Assembly: GCA_039105265.1 (NCBI GenBank)
Contig: JAPFFF010000033.1
Span: 868,001-932,000 of the forward strand
DNA from: Tritrichomonas musculus
Taxonomy: Eukaryota; Parabasalia; Tritrichomonadida; Tritrichomonadidae
Direction: 5' to 3'
Length of the DNA stretch: 64,000 nt
Shown: one piece after another, positions 19,495 through 29,283 of the stretch
Layout: each line of letters begins with the position of its first letter
Numbering within the stretch: the stretch's first letter is position 1
Notes under the pieces: generated by a model
Told to the model about the DNA's origin: nothing
The model's input: the letters and a program-made list of their open reading frames with translations, nothing else
The model's database searches: none
Program-made: the position numbers and the translations under genes

Positions 19495-21312
19495 ATGACT
19501 TATCAAAACGCTCAATTTAGAAACTTTGGAAACGATGAAGGTGACATATTAAACTTTTTCAATGAACATTTAAGAAATTTGGTAGCAAAAAATGGAGGTG
19601 ATAATACTTTTGCTATGTATTGTGAAGATTTCCATGATCATGATATTCCAATTGAAAAATTTTCCGAAAGAACTAGAATAAAACTAACTCACCCAAATCA
19701 TACAATATCTCAAATAGAAAAAAGTTTTATTGAAATGACAGTTGAATTTGATGTTTTCTTTCAAACACCTTTGACAAAAACTAATTTTTGGACACAACAG
19801 TCTGCAACAACGTGGACAAATCATGATCAAGCACATATAAATCAAATATTTGTTGGTTTTAAAGATGCTGTTGAAATTATTGATGAAGCTAGATTTTATG
19901 TTGATGGGAAATTGGTTCAAAACTATCATCAAACAGAAATGATTCGTGAATCTTATGCATATAATTCAATTCGTTCAAAGGAATCAAAACAAAATTCACC
20001 TCATTCTCATACGTTATGGGAAAATGTTTGTAATTTATCTCCTAATGTTTGTGGTGTTTATATTCCATTATCTAGTTTGGCTTCAATAAATAACTTTCAT
20101 GTTGTATTAGAGTTAATCATTCCATTCACAGATCAGTTAGCTTTACAAGCTTGGAGATTGTATCCAAATCAAATATTAGGTGAAATAGAAGAAGAAGTAA
20201 GATTTTCTCTTGATGCTCTTGTTTGGTGTCAAGTTCCTCTATCTCAAGTTTGTAAAAAACTATCCCTTCGTCCAAATTATGCAACTTGGGAATTGAATTG
20301 TCCGATGCTTCCACTGGATAATCGATTTTATCAAATTGGACAAGAAGGACGAATCGTCAACAAAATGCTAACAACAAAGTCACCAAAGAGTGCAAACTTC
20401 AAAAATATAAACTCTGATTTCATTGAATTATCATCAATAAAATGGACGCTAGATCATTTAAAGAGTCAACCAAATAATGCAACTGAAGATCTCAATTATG
20501 TTTGTATGAATGTCGGATTGAATACACTCAAATATAATCCAAAATCAATAAAAATCACAGTTGGACGATCAAATTTGTTTGGATTTGGAATAAAACCATC
20601 TGTTGTTGAAGGATTGATGTCAACTTTACAAGAACCATTAATAATTCCTTCGCAAGAATTAACAAGAGTAATTTTTGATACAACTGTCGGAGATGATGAA
20701 ATAAATTTAATTAAATCTATGCCTTTGAAAAATGCAACAAATTTAACATTTATGTTTCCAAGATATGCAAATGATATTACTGTATATAGAAATATTATGT
20801 ATGCAAATGTTCGATTAATAATAGATAAGAAATTGTATCCTCAAGTTGAATTTGCTAATACTTGGAATGGAAGATTTGTTCAATATCAATTAATGGCAAA
20901 TGAATTAGATGGAATTGAAGCAACTCCAGAATATTTAGAATCTATTTGTCAACCTCTGAATGATTTCTCAGATAATCTCAAATTGCGTTATCGAAGTACA
21001 TTTTATGATGATACAAATTTTGGAATCAATTTTCAATTAGAACGTGGAAATTCGGGTTATGTTTTCGATGGTATAGATACTAATAATCATGAAGCTTTAA
21101 TAAAATTTCATGCAGATACAATATTTGATTCAAGTTCGAGTGACGCAAACACATTTCTTTATCCAAAAACATCATCTCAAGGAATTGTTGAAAATTCTTA
21201 TCGAAATTTATGTAAACCAGAAATGTGGATTTGTTCTGATACTTATTGGACTTGGTCAATTCAAGATGGAGTTCAATATCATGATGAAGGAGTACCAAGT
21301 GGCTATAAATAA
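19495..21312 (+). CDS. Major capsid protein, copy 2 (double-jelly-roll type)
   Basis: 605 residues when started at the ATG giving MTYQNAQF, which matches the start of copy 1; the extra in-frame codons upstream look like leader. It looks whole and ends PEMWICSDTYWTWSIQDG. Amino-acid identity with copy 1 is obvious throughout but far from complete, so the duplication is not recent. Two diverged major capsid genes side by side suggest different capsid positions (for example hexon versus a specialised capsomer) or a replaced gene; this is inference. The gene for a small beta protein follows after 24 bp. Confidence 0.85.
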   Translation: MTYQNAQFRNFGNDEGDILNFFNEHLRNLVAKNGGDNTFAMYCEDFHDHDIPIEKFSERTRIKLTHPNHTISQIEKSFIEMTVEFDVFFQTPLTKTNFWTQQSATTWTNHDQAHINQIFVGFKDAVEIIDEARFYVDGKLVQNYHQTEMIRESYAYNSIRSKESKQNSPHSHTLWENVCNLSPNVCGVYIPLSSLASINNFHVVLELIIPFTDQLALQAWRLYPNQILGEIEEEVRFSLDALVWCQVPLSQVCKKLSLRPNYATWELNCPMLPLDNRFYQIGQEGRIVNKMLTTKSPKSANFKNINSDFIELSSIKWTLDHLKSQPNNATEDLNYVCMNVGLNTLKYNPKSIKITVGRSNLFGFGIKPSVVEGLMSTLQEPLIIPSQELTRVIFDTTVGDDEINLIKSMPLKNATNLTFMFPRYANDITVYRNIMYANVRLIIDKKLYPQVEFANTWNGRFVQYQLMANELDGIEATPEYLESICQPLNDFSDNLKLRYRSTFYDDTNFGINFQLERGNSGYVFDGIDTNNHEALIKFHADTIFDSSSSDANTFLYPKTSSQGIVENSYRNLCKPEMWICSDTYWTWSIQDGVQYHDEGVPSGYK

Positions 21313-21336
21313 AGATTTTTATTTGAATAGAAAAAT

Positions 21337-21822
21337 ATGTCGACATTAATTTCATATAACATTGATCCAAATTTAAATATTCAACCATTAAAAATTCATA
21401 AAACTTATTACCCTGTTCAAGGTTGGAAACTATCAACAAAGGAACAAAAAGAACAAAATTTATCAGAATGTTTAACGGTTGATCACTTTTATTTGGAAAA
21501 CGATAGATTTGCTTTTAAATATCCATCAGAGTTTCATACTCCAACTCAAGGTCAAGAACGGTATATTATATTTCAATATTGTTATTGTGTTGTTAATAAG
21601 CATACTGCATCAAATTATACTGTTCATGCAAGTTTTGTTCCTCGAAATAATTATTGTGATAGTTTAGTTTATGTTGCAAATTTACAAGTTCCTGATGATA
21701 ATAGAAAATATTTAATTGATTCGAATGTCAAACAAGGTTTTATGGTTTGGTTTAAAGATACAGAAACAAGAAAAATAATAGTTCCTGATTATTTCATTTT
21801 GTTCTTGAAATTAGAATATTGA
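21337..21822 (+). CDS. Small beta-rich protein, possible penton/minor capsid
   Basis: 161 residues, starting MSTLISYNIDPNLNIQPLKI. It is rich in Tyr, Phe, Val and alternating hydrophobic strands (ERYIIFQYCYCVV, SNYTVHASFVPR), compatible with a single jelly roll. It follows the capsid gene, where Polintons often carry the penton protein. No motif proves this; a fibre-associated base protein is an alternative because the two genes after it look like fibres. Confidence 0.6.
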   Translation: MSTLISYNIDPNLNIQPLKIHKTYYPVQGWKLSTKEQKEQNLSECLTVDHFYLENDRFAFKYPSEFHTPTQGQERYIIFQYCYCVVNKHTASNYTVHASFVPRNNYCDSLVYVANLQVPDDNRKYLIDSNVKQGFMVWFKDTETRKIIVPDYFILFLKLEY

Positions 21823-21857
21823 ATCAATTTTATTTTTGGTGCGAAAATAAAAATTTA

Positions 21858-24047
21858 ATGACAGGTGTTTGGACCGATACAGATTTCAAATTAATGACTG
21901 CAAGTGGTGTGACTGATTCGAGTTTATTTGTGTTGAAAGAAAATGGTGAGGCGTCAAATTTAACAATAAAATACCCAAAAGATGAGGAAGAGAAAAAGAA
22001 AGGAGAAAGAACAGCAACAATCAAGTCCGATGAAATTGTTGAAGAGTTGCAGACTTTGGATGGACGAACACAAAAATTCTATCCATCAGGTTCTGCAAAA
22101 TCAAATTTAGAGATGTATGGAAACAGTGGGAAGTCTATATTAGCTGGAAAAATTGTTGATTATGTACTCGATAATCAAGATAACTCAAAAACTAAATTTG
22201 TTTTGAAAGATGGTGGTACAGTTCAAAATTTAAAAATTAAATTTAATCTTTTAGAGGGATCAACTGGATATAATAGTGAACTGACTTCTGATAAATTAGG
22301 GAGAGATCTTACTTCAGTTGTGAATAAAACGGAAAATTTAAGTACAGCATTGAAAGGAGCAACTGGAAATTTTATGTTAAATTCTTCGGACAATAAAATT
22401 CAAATATCAACAAATGCCCTTGTGAAATTTTTCAATCTCTGGAAAAAAATAAATTTATCTTACCCATCAGATGATGATCCAGATAATATCCAAGATTTAG
22501 GAAATCATGTAACTTTTTCAGAACCACTATATCTTTCCGAAGTTTTACGATTTCCAGTAATAATGCCGAATCCAAAAAAACCGATCGATGATGATGGAAC
22601 CATTAAAGATTATCAATATATATTGGATCTTCAATTTCTCGCAAAAGCAATCTTTTGGAATATGAGAAGTGAAATTAATCAAAATCAATATGTAATGGCA
22701 AAAATAGGAGCTCCAAAGACTTTTCGAGCTGCACCTCAATTATTAACAGAAGATCCGCAAACAATCACAATTGAGTCCTATGAGAAGATGCTGCAAAAAA
22801 ATGAAGATGATTGGAAATTGTATATGGATTATATATTTTCTCAATTGAATCAAAGTTTTGAAGATCAACTTGAATACTTAATTGATAACAAAGAATTTGG
22901 TAAATTTTGGAGAAATTCAATATTTGTCGAAAATAATTTAAATAATATTCCATTACAACCATTACGACCTCAAACATTAGCAGGGTATGGATTTATAACT
23001 TTTGATATGAGTAATCTTGAAGCTGCTGATGGTGTTATGTTAACTTCTTTTATATCAGCCGAATACAATAATTCATCATTAATAATTACCATTTATGATT
23101 ATGAGAGTTCACATTTTATTTTCCATATCTTTGATCGAAAACGTTCAAAGATAAACTATCAAATTAAATTCATTGATTATGTTATCGAATGTAAAATAAC
23201 AAATAATGAATTAATTGTTAAATCAAATCAAAATAATATAGAAAGTTCATCATTTGTAATTGAAAATCATAACCTAAAAATAACCTTAAATGGTATATTT
23301 GAACTAAAATTAGAAGAAACAGAAGCCGATAAAAAATATTGTGAAGAACACCAATATGAAACAGATTCTGGAGAGGAAAGAAATTTAGAAAATCGAATTG
23401 TTGGTTATTACCTTGCTCCTTTGAATGAGAATTTCAAAAATTATTTAACCACTCTTGGAGGTTCTGTAGATTTTGATACATTAACTAGAATAACAAATTT
23501 AGAAAATACAATGAAAAATTATACAGAAAGGGTATCAACCTTAGAATCAAATGTTGATCAAATTGGAAATGTATTTTCTGCTGATACTACTGAGAGTCAA
23601 GAATATCGAAATAAAGAAGGTTTTGTCATAAATAATAAAGCTCAAACATTGGCATTAAATGAAGAAGAGGAAAAACCAGTTGTATTAACATTTGAAGAAA
23701 AATTAAAGAAATGGCAAGACGAAGAACTAGATCAATTAAAATGGTTAAATCAAGGAATCAAAGAGATTTGGTCATTTTGTGCTGGTATTTCAGAAGATTT
23801 ATCTCGATTAGAAGAGAATCAATGTCAATGTGGAGGTAATAATAATAATGAGAATGAGAATGTTGATGAAATATTAACTGCTTTGGAACGTAAATGTCAA
23901 AATATTGAAACTGATCTAACGTTTGAAAATTTGACAACCGAGAATCGAATTATGATCTTAGAAGATAAAACTAAAAATATTGAATGTGATAAATTTTATG
24001 ATAGTAGAATTCAGTTATTAGAAGAAAAATGTTCCACAATTGAGTAA
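21858..24047 (+). CDS. Fibre-like structural protein 1 (729 residues)
   Basis: The first in-frame ATG is at 21858 (MTGVWTDTDFKLMTASG). The stretch before it reads as an A/T leader, as in the next gene. The first ~200 residues are beta-like with regular Thr/Asn/Gly spacing (SLFVLKENGEASNLTIKYPK). Coiled-coil heptads occur at about residues 541-574 and 667-727, with a CQCGG cluster between them. This head-plus-coiled-coil build suits a trimeric surface fibre. It is arranged head to tail with a longer fibre-like gene and could form a shared appendage with it. No enzyme domain seen. Confidence 0.65.
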   Translation: MTGVWTDTDFKLMTASGVTDSSLFVLKENGEASNLTIKYPKDEEEKKKGERTATIKSDEIVEELQTLDGRTQKFYPSGSAKSNLEMYGNSGKSILAGKIVDYVLDNQDNSKTKFVLKDGGTVQNLKIKFNLLEGSTGYNSELTSDKLGRDLTSVVNKTENLSTALKGATGNFMLNSSDNKIQISTNALVKFFNLWKKINLSYPSDDDPDNIQDLGNHVTFSEPLYLSEVLRFPVIMPNPKKPIDDDGTIKDYQYILDLQFLAKAIFWNMRSEINQNQYVMAKIGAPKTFRAAPQLLTEDPQTITIESYEKMLQKNEDDWKLYMDYIFSQLNQSFEDQLEYLIDNKEFGKFWRNSIFVENNLNNIPLQPLRPQTLAGYGFITFDMSNLEAADGVMLTSFISAEYNNSSLIITIYDYESSHFIFHIFDRKRSKINYQIKFIDYVIECKITNNELIVKSNQNNIESSSFVIENHNLKITLNGIFELKLEETEADKKYCEEHQYETDSGEERNLENRIVGYYLAPLNENFKNYLTTLGGSVDFDTLTRITNLENTMKNYTERVSTLESNVDQIGNVFSADTTESQEYRNKEGFVINNKAQTLALNEEEEKPVVLTFEEKLKKWQDEELDQLKWLNQGIKEIWSFCAGISEDLSRLEENQCQCGGNNNNENENVDEILTALERKCQNIETDLTFENLTTENRIMILEDKTKNIECDKFYDSRIQLLEEKCSTIE

Positions 24048-24075
24048 ATCTTATTTTTGTTGCAAATGTAAAAAA

Positions 24076-27000
24076 ATGCTGACTAAATTTAAAGGCGATA
24101 TTCAATTTAAAGTAGATGGTAAAACATATTTAGGTTCTCAATTGTTAACATCAAAATCGAATGAGTTTGAAACTGTTGAAGGTTTTTCTGATTATCACGT
24201 GACTAGAGATGCATTAACGGTTGAAGATGAAAAATTAAATATACAAATGAATGATGATGATATAACAAAACTATTACAAATCGATGATAAGACAGAAGTA
24301 TTTAAAATCAATTTGAGAAAGAATGTTTTCTTAGATAGTGAAGGAAAATATATTTATCAATTATCAATTTATGTTTTGAATAAAAATTTCGTATGTCCAT
24401 GTGTAACAGCTGCTGAAGATAAAAAAGTGACAATTACTGAAGAAACATCAACAACTCCATACATAAAAGTTGATAAGAATTTAAGTCTTGATTTGAAATC
24501 TTTGTACATTAATGGTGAAATTAGTATTATTTATCAATTACCTTTAAATCATTTGAAATCAACATTACCTTCCATCAAATGTGATATCATAGATTCTAGA
24601 AATAGTTTGAAATTACATGAATCTGATAACTTATATTTATACAAACCAAGTATAATCACTGAAGAACAAATTTTTGATAGAAATTCAGTAACCGATGAAA
24701 AATCAAATTTCAAAGATTGTTATAAAATGGTTTTCAAAATTCCAACTGATTATCAAATTCCAACTGGTTTAAAATTTGAATTCAAAGATTATTGTTTTGG
24801 AAATCAATGGAGTTTAACCTATGATGGTGAAAAATGGAGTGGTTTGAATGTTCAAGGTCATATCACAGGAAAAATTATTAATAAACGTAATTTACAAGTT
24901 CCAGGGAAAGGTGAAACAAAATATCAAGAAAGAGATGGAGCAGAAATAATGATGAGAAGATCAAAATGGAATACTTATGCAGTTCATAAAAGATGGGATT
25001 ATACTTGGGGTGAATCTGAAAATCCAATTGAAAAACTTTTTCAAGATTCTGATGTTCAAACAAAAATATTATTAAAAGATGGTACTGAAATTGATGGAGG
25101 TGAAAAAGGTTTGACCTTTGTAAGAGAATATCTTCCAGTTGGATGGACAGAAGGAAATCTAAGATATGATTGTTGTGTAATTCGAGCTTATATTAATAAA
25201 TATACCGAAGTAAAAGACAATTTACAATTTGATAATTGGGATCGAGTATATTTAGATTTGAAACTCTCATTTACCAAAGAATGGAATAGATTAAGTTTTT
25301 ACCCATCGAATTTGTATACTGGACATGGTGATTATGATAAAAATTATTTTAGTCTCAGAGGTGATTTGGATACAATTGAGAAATTAAATTGTCATGAATT
25401 TGGTCAATTTGGAGTTAACAATCAAGATATTGCAATTTATTTATTTAAAGATTTAGTAGATCCAATTGAAGAAATTAATTGGGATAAAAATACTAATCCA
25501 TTTGAATATATAATTAATCAACAATATTATGAAGTGAGTCCAAATCCAAATGCAGCAACTACTTTATATACTGATTACAACATAACTTCATCAAAAATAA
25601 TTACAGCAGACAATATTACAACAATGAGATCAGATTTGAATTTAGTTTCGAACACAGTTGATGTTGTTTCTGTTGATGTTGATAATTTAGATAAATCAGT
25701 TGAAGGTTTGAAATCAAGAATGGCATTAACTGAACAAATTACTGAAAAATTAGAAGCTGATATTGACAAAATTAGATTAAAACAAAAAATTCAAATGGTT
25801 GCAGGAATGTTAGCTTTTAGTGCAAATGGTCTAATATTTGGTGCAGAAAAAATTACTAGTTGTGTATCTGGTTTATGGAAACAATTTGTTCAATCTCGTC
25901 AAGAAATGGAATTACCTGATTTATCAAGAAGTATTGGAGTATCATTAAATAGTGTTCGAAATTGGTGTGAATCAGGTCCAACAGAAATTCCAGTATTTGA
26001 TGAAAAAGAAGAAGAAATGATTATGACTGTTGGGGGTGCAAAATTATTAACTTATTCATTTAGAGATTCAATGAAGAAACCATTATTGAAAATTGTAGAT
26101 AAAATTGAAGAAATTGAAAGTGATTATATTTCCAGAAGTGAACTAACAAGAATGGATACAATTGATATTGTTACTTATTATCAAGATGAACAAGCTGCAG
26201 TTTTATTTCAAGCAGAAGATGAATTAAAAAATGGTATTTGTGTATTTAAATTATTCACATCTGAAGGTCAAAAACGATTATATATCAAAATTGAACAAGG
26301 TACAATAACTGATTATAAAGGAGTTGATACAACAACAACAATAGATAGCATCACAATTGAAGGTCTTCCAAAATCGGAAGAATATCGTACAAAATATTTA
26401 TCCAATATTCGTAAAATTGATAAAAATATAATTATAACAGGAGAAAATACTGACTATAAGATTGCTGGATGTATCATTGAAAACAATACATTTATGAGAC
26501 TTTTAGTTGAGAAAACTCCAGCTGATATTGCTTATTTATCTGATATTGAAGCTTTAGATGAAAAAATAAATGCATTAGCAGTCAATAGTCATCAAAATGA
26601 TGTTGCAATGTTTAGTCTTGAATATCCAACAACTGACGAAGTAAATACTGCTTTAGAAACTATTCAACAAGAATTAGCTAAGAAACCAAATATTGAAGAA
26701 TTATATACGAAAGAAGAAGCAGATGCAAAATATCGAAGCAAAAATGATTTGATATATAAAGATGCAGTCGATGTGCCTTTTGAAAATGTCCAAGATAATT
26801 CAGGATCGTGGGAAGTCAAAATAACATTGACTAGTGGAATTCACCTTGTTGGAACAATATCAAATAACGATGGCTTTGTAAAAGAGTTTGATTATTTGTT
26901 TGATTATAATGGTGTTATTACTGAAGATGGAGTTAATGTCGATGTTGAAATTGATGGAACAACCTATAACTTGACCTATTATAAAAACGATAGATTTGGT

Positions 27001-28083
27001 CAATGCTTTTACATCGATAATGGGGAAGACTCTTTTGATACCAAATTAATATTAGCGGAAAAAATATTGAAGCAAGATAAAATAGCATTAAAAAGTGAAA
27101 TCCCTGATGATTATGCTTATTCAAAAAGTGAATCCGATGAAAAATATCGAAGCAAAACTGATTTGAAAGTTGGGAATAAAATTATTCTACCAATAACAAA
27201 CGGCCCTTACGAACCAGAATATTTGCTTGGTGATTTCTTTTCTACTTCCTTCATTCCATTCCAAGAAGGTGCTCACTTGGTTGGTGTGACTGGCTCAAAT
27301 GTAAATGAGGAATTTGATATCATATTCAAGACGGAAAGTACAAAAAACATACACGATACAATTGCTCATGTTATGGATATAAGTGTTGGCTCGTTTTATT
27401 GGGAAGAAGCAACAGGTGTACTTTATAATTACTCTGGAACATATCCAGTACGAGTTACTCTAGCTGAATTTGGTGAAGAAGATCAAATAGCATTGAAAAG
27501 TGAAATTCCTGAACCTGTTGATTTGACCAATTATGCATTGAAAAGTGAAAATGATGAACTGAAGACAAGGATAGATAATACATCCAAATCTCATCAAGAT
27601 CTAGCTAGGATAGTAGGTGATAATGTATCTACAATATTAACAATGAACAGTCAGATATCAACTCTACAGCGTGAGAATGAATCATTAAGAGCTAAGTTAG
27701 ATGCATTAATGAATAAATTAGCACGAATCAATTATACATTCAGTGTAGCGAATAGTAATATCATTCGTTATCAATTCGAGAAACAACTTGACGAATATGA
27801 TGGAACACTCTATTTGACTTATAATGAAACCAGAGATAATGTTACCAGTGTAAACGAAATCAAAATCAATATATCATTCAACGTTAATAATACGCCTACG
27901 AGTGAATATCAATGTGAACCAACTAAGATCTGGTTAAACAATATTGAATTTCCATTAGATGTTAACAGCAATTTCGTGATCAATGCAACAGCTAATTACA
28001 TAATGATTAACTCGTCATTCTTTACATCAAATGGTATCTTAACTGCAGATAACACTAAGAATGTAATACATTCATTACAGTAA
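24076..28083 (+). CDS. Large fibre-like protein with phage-tail-type linkers (1,335 residues)
   Basis: I start at the ATG at 24076 (MLTKFKGDIQF), since the preceding stretch resembles a leader. Beta-rich N-terminal half; coiled coil at about 521-571; a hydrophobic/Gly segment (MLAFSANGLIFGAEKI) at about 577-595; then two similar beta domains of ~125 residues, each preceded by KYRSKxDL and followed by IALKSEIP (about 1004 and 1138). The linkers YTKEEADAKYRSK and YSKSESDEKYRSK are the kind seen between domains of bacteriophage tail and neck fibres. A second coiled coil (about 1156-1215) precedes a C-terminal beta domain. A trimeric receptor-binding fibre is the likely role. Confidence 0.7.
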   Translation: MLTKFKGDIQFKVDGKTYLGSQLLTSKSNEFETVEGFSDYHVTRDALTVEDEKLNIQMNDDDITKLLQIDDKTEVFKINLRKNVFLDSEGKYIYQLSIYVLNKNFVCPCVTAAEDKKVTITEETSTTPYIKVDKNLSLDLKSLYINGEISIIYQLPLNHLKSTLPSIKCDIIDSRNSLKLHESDNLYLYKPSIITEEQIFDRNSVTDEKSNFKDCYKMVFKIPTDYQIPTGLKFEFKDYCFGNQWSLTYDGEKWSGLNVQGHITGKIINKRNLQVPGKGETKYQERDGAEIMMRRSKWNTYAVHKRWDYTWGESENPIEKLFQDSDVQTKILLKDGTEIDGGEKGLTFVREYLPVGWTEGNLRYDCCVIRAYINKYTEVKDNLQFDNWDRVYLDLKLSFTKEWNRLSFYPSNLYTGHGDYDKNYFSLRGDLDTIEKLNCHEFGQFGVNNQDIAIYLFKDLVDPIEEINWDKNTNPFEYIINQQYYEVSPNPNAATTLYTDYNITSSKIITADNITTMRSDLNLVSNTVDVVSVDVDNLDKSVEGLKSRMALTEQITEKLEADIDKIRLKQKIQMVAGMLAFSANGLIFGAEKITSCVSGLWKQFVQSRQEMELPDLSRSIGVSLNSVRNWCESGPTEIPVFDEKEEEMIMTVGGAKLLTYSFRDSMKKPLLKIVDKIEEIESDYISRSELTRMDTIDIVTYYQDEQAAVLFQAEDELKNGICVFKLFTSEGQKRLYIKIEQGTITDYKGVDTTTTIDSITIEGLPKSEEYRTKYLSNIRKIDKNIIITGENTDYKIAGCIIENNTFMRLLVEKTPADIAYLSDIEALDEKINALAVNSHQNDVAMFSLEYPTTDEVNTALETIQQELAKKPNIEELYTKEEADAKYRSKNDLIYKDAVDVPFENVQDNSGSWEVKITLTSGIHLVGTISNNDGFVKEFDYLFDYNGVITEDGVNVDVEIDGTTYNLTYYKNDRFGQCFYIDNGEDSFDTKLILAEKILKQDKIALKSEIPDDYAYSKSESDEKYRSKTDLKVGNKIILPITNGPYEPEYLLGDFFSTSFIPFQEGAHLVGVTGSNVNEEFDIIFKTESTKNIHDTIAHVMDISVGSFYWEEATGVLYNYSGTYPVRVTLAEFGEEDQIALKSEIPEPVDLTNYALKSENDELKTRIDNTSKSHQDLARIVGDNVSTILTMNSQISTLQRENESLRAKLDALMNKLARINYTFSVANSNIIRYQFEKQLDEYDGTLYLTYNETRDNVTSVNEIKINISFNVNNTPTSEYQCEPTKIWLNNIEFPLDVNSNFVINATANYIMINSSFFTSNGILTADNTKNVIHSLQ

Positions 28084-28106
28084 AAAAAAATATTTGATAA
28101 TCTCTC

Positions 28107-28640
28107 TTATACAACAACATATTTCAAACAAATATGATAAACATTAACTAAATCATTAAATTCTTTGTTATAAACTTGTTTGAAATCTGTTACCATTTCA
28201 CCATCTTCATTAATTATTTTTATTGCTTCAATTTTTCGAATAGGTGATGCTTTAGATGCACAACATTTAATATCTTCATCAATATAAATTTCTACAGATG
28301 AACAATTTTTACCTAATATTGTTTTGATTATTTCTTGTAAACTTGCAATTGGTATAATAATACAATTTTTAGATATTAAATTCGAAATTAAAGCTTTATC
28401 TTGATCTAATAATATTTTTGCATATGTTTCCAAAATTAAATATTTAACATCTTTTTCAATTTCATTATTTTTGATATCAGGTAATTCAATTTCACGAGTT
28501 ATAACAATATCTTCTTTCCCATCATCTCTTTTATTAATTATTATATTATTTGTTAAGTTGTTTGTACTTTGACTAGCTGCTGAAGGCTCTAACGAAATAT
28601 TAGCATTTACTCCTGCATTCGCTGCTCTTTTCTTAATCAT
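28107..28640 (-). CDS. Unknown 177-residue protein
   Basis: Not recognised. A disordered N-terminal ~50 residues precede a compact region with helix and strand (ISNLISKNCIIIPIASLQEI; VEIYIDEDIKCCASKASP). It is the last gene of the - strand group and ends 23 bp from the large fibre gene, convergent with it. Confidence 0.7.
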   Translation of the reverse strand: MIKKRAANAGVNANISLEPSAASQSTNNLTNNIIINKRDDGKEDIVITREIELPDIKNNEIEKDVKYLILETYAKILLDQDKALISNLISKNCIIIPIASLQEIIKTILGKNCSSVEIYIDEDIKCCASKASPIRKIEAIKIINEDGEMVTDFKQVYNKEFNDLVNVYHICLKYVVV

Positions 28641-28660
28641 TTTTGAGTTTCTGAAAAAAT

Positions 28661-28927
28661 TTATGAAATTTGAAAATACTTTTTGATGACTAATGTGCGA
28701 TCTAATGTTTGTTTCATCCTAAATATAATATCTTCAAGTTCATTAAAATCTGTTTCTATTTCTTTTTCTATAACACTTATATTCTTTGAAATATTCATAC
28801 ATTCACAAGATTCAGTAAAACTATCTGTATTCATAAATGTATCAAATAATTCACTTTTGATTTCACTAAATAAATGTCTTAATTCTTGTCTATCGTCCTT
28901 TAAAGCTTTTGGTAATGATAAAGTCAT
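28661..28927 (-). CDS. Unknown 88-residue helical protein
   Basis: Starts MTLSLPKALKDDRQELRHLF and continues as two or three acidic amphipathic helices with a central CECMN. Twenty bases separate it from the next - strand gene. No domain recognised. The opposite-strand frame over the same bases is hydrophobic and looks like a shadow. Confidence 0.6.
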   Translation of the reverse strand: MTLSLPKALKDDRQELRHLFSEIKSELFDTFMNTDSFTESCECMNISKNISVIEKEIETDFNELEDIIFRMKQTLDRTLVIKKYFQIS

Positions 28928-28951
28928 TTTTTTTAAAAATAAATAAAAAGA

Positions 28952-29062
28952 ATGGCATTTGGAAGTTTTAATAAAAAAATTAGTGCTAAACCAGCAGTCT
29001 TATTAAATCCAAGAAAAGATCCAAATATTTTCAATAAGCCAATATTTCAACCTTTATCTTGA
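28952..29062 (+). CDS. Small basic peptide (36 residues), possible virion peptide
   Basis: ATG at 28952 after AAATAAATAAAAAGA. The product starts MAFGSFNKKISAKPAVLLNP and is basic and proline-containing. The MAFG start resembles that of the pVI-like protein, though the rest does not. It lies head-to-head with the 88-residue gene and its end overlaps the next - strand gene by 16 bp. Without homologues it could be chance. Confidence 0.35.
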   Translation: MAFGSFNKKISAKPAVLLNPRKDPNIFNKPIFQPLS

Positions 29063-29283
29063 TTTCTAAAATCATGAAATCGAATTGGTCCAATTGGATG
29101 AAGTGTTTTTTTGGGATAAATTTTTTGTATTTCTTTTCGAAGATTTCTATTTTCATTCTTTGGAAAATACATCAATGCCAATGAACCTTTTTCATCAAGA
29201 AGAAACGGTTTTCTAGAACCATCATCGTCAATAACCCAAATTATTTTCCACTTTGACTTGTGTACATATCGTTGACCTTTCAT
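29047..29283 (-). CDS. Unknown 78-residue basic protein
   Basis: MKGQRYVHKSKWKIIWVIDD opens a compact beta-like region; the rest is basic with FPKNENRNLRKEIQKIYPKK. No known domain. Its start codon directly abuts the end of the open frame upstream, so the two may be translated from one transcript or linked genes. Confidence 0.6.
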   Translation of the reverse strand: MKGQRYVHKSKWKIIWVIDDDGSRKPFLLDEKGSLALMYFPKNENRNLRKEIQKIYPKKTLHPIGPIRFHDFRNQDKG

